Assembly (NCBI GenBank): GCA_027886175.1 | Contig: JAJNNQ010000002.1 | Span: 5,460,001-5,524,000, forward strand | DNA: 64,000 bases | DNA from: Phylloscopus collybita | Lineage: Eukaryota; Chordata; Aves; Passeriformes; Phylloscopidae | Direction of reading: 5' to 3' | Shown: in pieces, positions 60,202-64,000 of the stretch | Layout: the number at the start of each line of letters is the position of its first letter | Position numbering within the stretch: position 1 is the first letter of the stretch | Notes under the pieces: model-generated | What the model was told of the DNA's origin: nothing | Databases searched by the model: none | Seen by the model: the letters and a program-made list of their open reading frames with translations, nothing else | Program-made: the position numbers and the translations under genes

Positions 60202-63200
60202 GCTCTTGTCAATGCAGTTTAACCCTCTAGGCATGAAGGGCTTTTGTCTGTGAGAGTTGTCTAATGACAGCTTTAGTCAACTAAAAAGGAACATATTGGA
60301 CACCTTGTTTGTCACAGGCAAGCACAAGACTGTCCCCCTGAGTGTGTGCAACCTCTGCTGGTGCCTGTTAAACCACACTGAGCCAATGGCCAGTGTCACA
60401 ACTCCTGCTCAAACTCTGCTCAGTTCATATGCTCAGACCTTTGCTTCCCTTGTACATTAAACATGCCTAGCCTGCCTTAAGCTCTTGTCACGGTTGGATT
60501 AATGAGTGTATAAAACTCAGATCTTGTCAGACAGCAAGAAGGAGTGATGGCAAGAATGAGTGAGTTTCTGTCAAAATGTGTAAAGCAGAGCTAAAGAAAG
60601 TTTGTGTCTGGCTCTGAAGCCTTAAAGGTTTAAAGAAACATATGCACAACATCTGTTAAGAATCAGTGGGGAAAGCCTCAATTTCAGCTGCATGCATGAT
60701 TTCTCTTAATAAATTAAGAGCTTGGCTTTGCTAAATTGATTCCAAATATACCAGGGTGAAGAACAGCATCTTGCCTAATGAAGTTGTGTAAGTGGCTGAA
60801 GAAATTGTCACTGGGACTTTGTTTAAAGAAGTGGAAGAAGAGTTTGACTGAAAAGCTAAGTACAGACCAAGATATATAATTAGGAGAATATGAGTTAATA
60901 TTGTTTATATTTTCTTACTTTAATTTGGATCACTTGTAGCTGGGGAAAGAGGGGAAATTTTGTTTTTTGAGAAAATGGGAACGTATCAACTCAAGCTTTT
61001 GATTCCACAGAAACAATTATTTTCCATTGGAGCTGGCATTTTGACTGTCTGCTCTGGCAGTTTGTGCTGCAGCTCTGTATGTTTGCCCTAAGTGCAAGTT
61101 TGGTGTTTTGGTGGTCCTGTCTCCCCACTGAGTAGCTGTGAATGTGTCAACACTGACTTTAATCCACTGTTGTTGAATTGATGGCCATCTTAATCCCCTT
61201 TGTGCTCAAATTGAGGCCAATGGATTCTGAAATGAAGAAATCAATAGGCAATTGATGTCTTGGAGGAGATGAAAAATGAAACTTGACTTTGGGAAATAGT
61301 GTTACAAGATATACATAAATATGATGGTGAAAATGGCCTTAGGCAAAACAGCTTCAAACAATTTTCTACACCTTTACCAGAGAACTGCTTGCATGTTTGC
61401 TAGAGCAAGGAGAATTTGCTGATGGTTGCACTATTTTTTAGACAGGTCACAGTCTTTGCCAGTTTTTCTGTCCTCCTTTTCTCAGTTTGACAGGGAGCTA
61501 GTAGGTTGGTGTTTTTTTTATATTTTGCCTTTTATTTTGAGACTGCACATTGTTCTGAGCCTGCCAACATCTCCTCCCATCTCACAACTTTCTCTTTTTA
61601 TCTCTCTCTTGCTTCTGGCATCCTTATGCCTTTTGTGCAGTACTCCACACTTTTTGAATCATTATCTTGTGTGCTAATCCTTCTTAAAATCCTTATCCTT
61701 CTTAAAATCTCATATGTTTTCTGAGGCTCTAATAAAAATCCCTTAGGCATTAACCAAACCTTTTAAGATGGGATGATGCTTCTTGTGTTGACAACAGCAG
61801 CTTCTGGATGAGTCTTAGCTGTTTTCCCTGGATACTATAATTCATTAAACTTGAAGATATTGCTGGTGAATACCATTCTTGTGCTCTAGCCTGAAAACCC
61901 TAAATATTAGCAAAATTGGCTTACGAGTTGATGTGAGTTAATTCACTGGTGCTGAGCCCACAAGCCTGGAGAAGAGCTGCAGAAGTGAGATCCAAGTGGG
62001 TTTAAAAACACAGCAGTGTACTCTGTGACTGAGAAAACTGAAATCTTGATTTCTTGTGGCTTTATATTGTGTGGTTGGATTATCTTCCAGCCAATTAAGT
62101 GCAGGCTCTGACTGAAACATTTCCTGAAGTTCGAACAGCGTTTGTAGCACTCTGCACTCAGGGGGATTCTCTGATGTCTGACTCCATAATTAAAGTAGTG
62201 CTGATCTAATTTCTTTCCTCTTCATTGGAACCCCTTTTCACAAAATTTTCGGGGTCTAAATGCTGTAAGCCTTCAGTTCCTCTCTTCAAATTTTCACTGA
62301 ATCTGGCTGAGTGGTTCTGATGTTAAGAGAATGCAGAAAGGCAGTGGGATTGCCCAACCCCTTTTTGTCTCAAATCAACCTTACAGAAATGGTTGGAGCA
62401 GGACTCATGGTTCAAATCTTTTGAAAATTGATGGCTGTTTCTTAGTTATGGGACTGTGTGGAGGATTGCCTGCAAAAATCTCTGCTTGTTTTTGATGTAA
62501 AGAGTCAGTAACTCTTGAGAGATATTCATTCTGGTGGGCATTCATTTGAAACCACCTTGGTGTGTCAGAAGGTGTAGAGAACAAGGCTTATTCTTGTTTT
62601 ACATGCAACATGTTAAGACAGTTTCATTCTAAGCAAAAAATAGGAAATTAAACTTTGTAGCAAAATTAAAATTTACTTCCCCTTTCCACAGAGACTTATT
62701 TTGTAATTCCTATAGAATTATTCCTTACAGAAACAGAAAGCATGGCACATGTGTTTATAAATGATGTAAAAAAAGCAAGAACGTAATTTTGGAAATTATT
62801 GGAGAGAAATCCAGAGTTTTAAGCAACCAGAGGGAACTTGTACATTTTGAAAGAGATTCTGCTTATGTGGGTAGAGTTTACATCTGGCTTTCATAGTTAT
62901 TGGACAGCACAGAGGGGCCTTCTCACTTTGATTTAGGAACTTGCTCTGAACAGGGAAATCACAAAAGGGGTTTGGCAGAATTTGGGTGCTGGCAGAGAGG
63001 GGGGAGGAGTGGGTTGCTCTTTTGTGTAAATACTCCCATATGCCCATCTAAGAATGATGACTGTGGAAATAGTTTTACACTCTCTGATGAAACCAGGTGT
63101 AGGTGCAAAGTTAAGTTTTTCCCATTCCCATGTATTGGACTTGAATGAGCTTTGAAGCAAACCTTCCAGTGCTGAAATCCCAGCTAATGGCTAATGCCAT

Positions 63201-64000
63201 GGTGGCTGCTGTGAGGAACCACTAGGAAACCAATTTATAAGGTGCTTTCTGAACACAGCATTGTTTTCCTCTGCAGAAATACATAGGAAAAGAGTGCCTG
63301 TAAATGAACATTGGGATTTGGGCAAACCTGTGTTGCATTAAATCTCCCTGAATTAATATTATTTTTCCCAGACATTGCATTTTAGGAAGACTTTTTTACT
63401 GGAAGGGATGGCCGAAGCCTTTTAGTAATTTGGAAGCATCCTACAGGGATTAGTTATTCTCTCCTAAAAATTTACTTTTATTTTCTGCTGGAATTTGCTT
63501 CACTTTGACTTTGGACCTTGCTATGCCTTTGTCTGCTGACCTAAAGATCCTGTTAAGTCAGAAAAATCTTTTCCTTAGAGTAGGTATTTATAGACTAATT
63601 CATCACTTAAGCCAAACTGAGCATTTTTAAAACTCTTGGTGGAAAGTTGATTTCACAGACCTTGAATCATTTTTTCCTTATCCTTTGTGAACCCTTGCTT
63701 GACCTCTGCACTCTGAGAATGATGACAGAAATGTAATGGACTGATCTCCAGCCAGAATGTCTCCATGGTCTCATAAGCAGGCAGTTGTGTATTCCCGTGG
63801 GATATTTCTATTTTTAGATTTCACAGTTCTACAGCCATCCTAGGTGTTGTTAACCTGAGTTATAGAGAGATGTATGTTTATTTTTTTGGGCTGAATAATT
63901 CAATGCTTTGCTTCTTAAGTTTAAGTTAAGGTACTTTAAGGTAATAATTTTTCTTTTCATCCTCTCCTCTTTCTTGTTGATCTGAAAATTTCACAGAAAT
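60202..64000. other. Unannotated unique DNA
   Basis: No gene or repeat family is recognised. An imperfect 18-bp tandem (ATCCTTCTTAAAATCCTT, about 1.8 copies) lies at 61677-61709. Open frames are at most 83 codons. Confidence 0.55.

Overview
The window reads as nuclear DNA from a bird, probably a passerine. The main support is a set of fragments of the avian/reptilian LINE CR1. Several keep the CR1 3' end with its 'ATTCTATG'-type octamers, and one keeps part of the reverse transcriptase reading frame. There are also short avian-style endogenous retrovirus LTRs without internal genes. Base composition looks AT-leaning and CpG is sparse. Repeats are a small part of the sequence and I saw no Alu, B1 or L1-like material. 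The species and chromosome cannot be read from the sequence.

I recognise no cellular protein-coding gene, rRNA, tRNA or CRISPR array. The open frames are short, occur on both strands at chance-like density, and show no family motif. The only recognisable protein-coding signal is the decayed CR1 reverse transcriptase near 11.0 kb. The window is best described as intergenic or deep intronic DNA.

Layout. 1-5.7 kb: unannotated unique DNA. 5.7-5.9 kb: CR1 3' end. 9.83-11.17 kb: CR1 reverse transcriptase-region fragment split by a 705-bp solo LTR. 15.94-16.10 and 19.02-19.18 kb: a 164-bp segment present twice at about 96% identity, the second copy followed by a perfect 15-bp inverted repeat. 20.0-20.6 kb: CR1. 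24.05-24.32 kb: CR1 3' end on the plus strand. 26.90-27.03 kb: compound pyrimidine microsatellite. 29.4-29.6 kb: CR1. 30.05-30.10 kb: AT-rich palindrome. 32.21-32.31 kb: (GGAA)25. 34.9 and 36.2 kb: short tandem duplications. 44.1-44.4 kb: CR1. 53.4-54.2 kb: a second solo LTR of the 10.2-kb family, in inverted orientation, with an intact 5-bp target duplication. 56.9-57.9 kb: two other LTR-like segments in opposite orientations. 58.9 kb: T47 tract. 60.2 kb: octamer array resembling a CR1 tail. The rest is unique DNA, some of it AT-rich with homeodomain-like TAAT motifs that could be conserved non-coding elements, which cannot be tested here.

No gene-based system was found. The most informative structures are the inverted solo-LTR pair with its conserved hairpin, the LTR-in-CR1 nesting, and the duplicated 164-bp unit.
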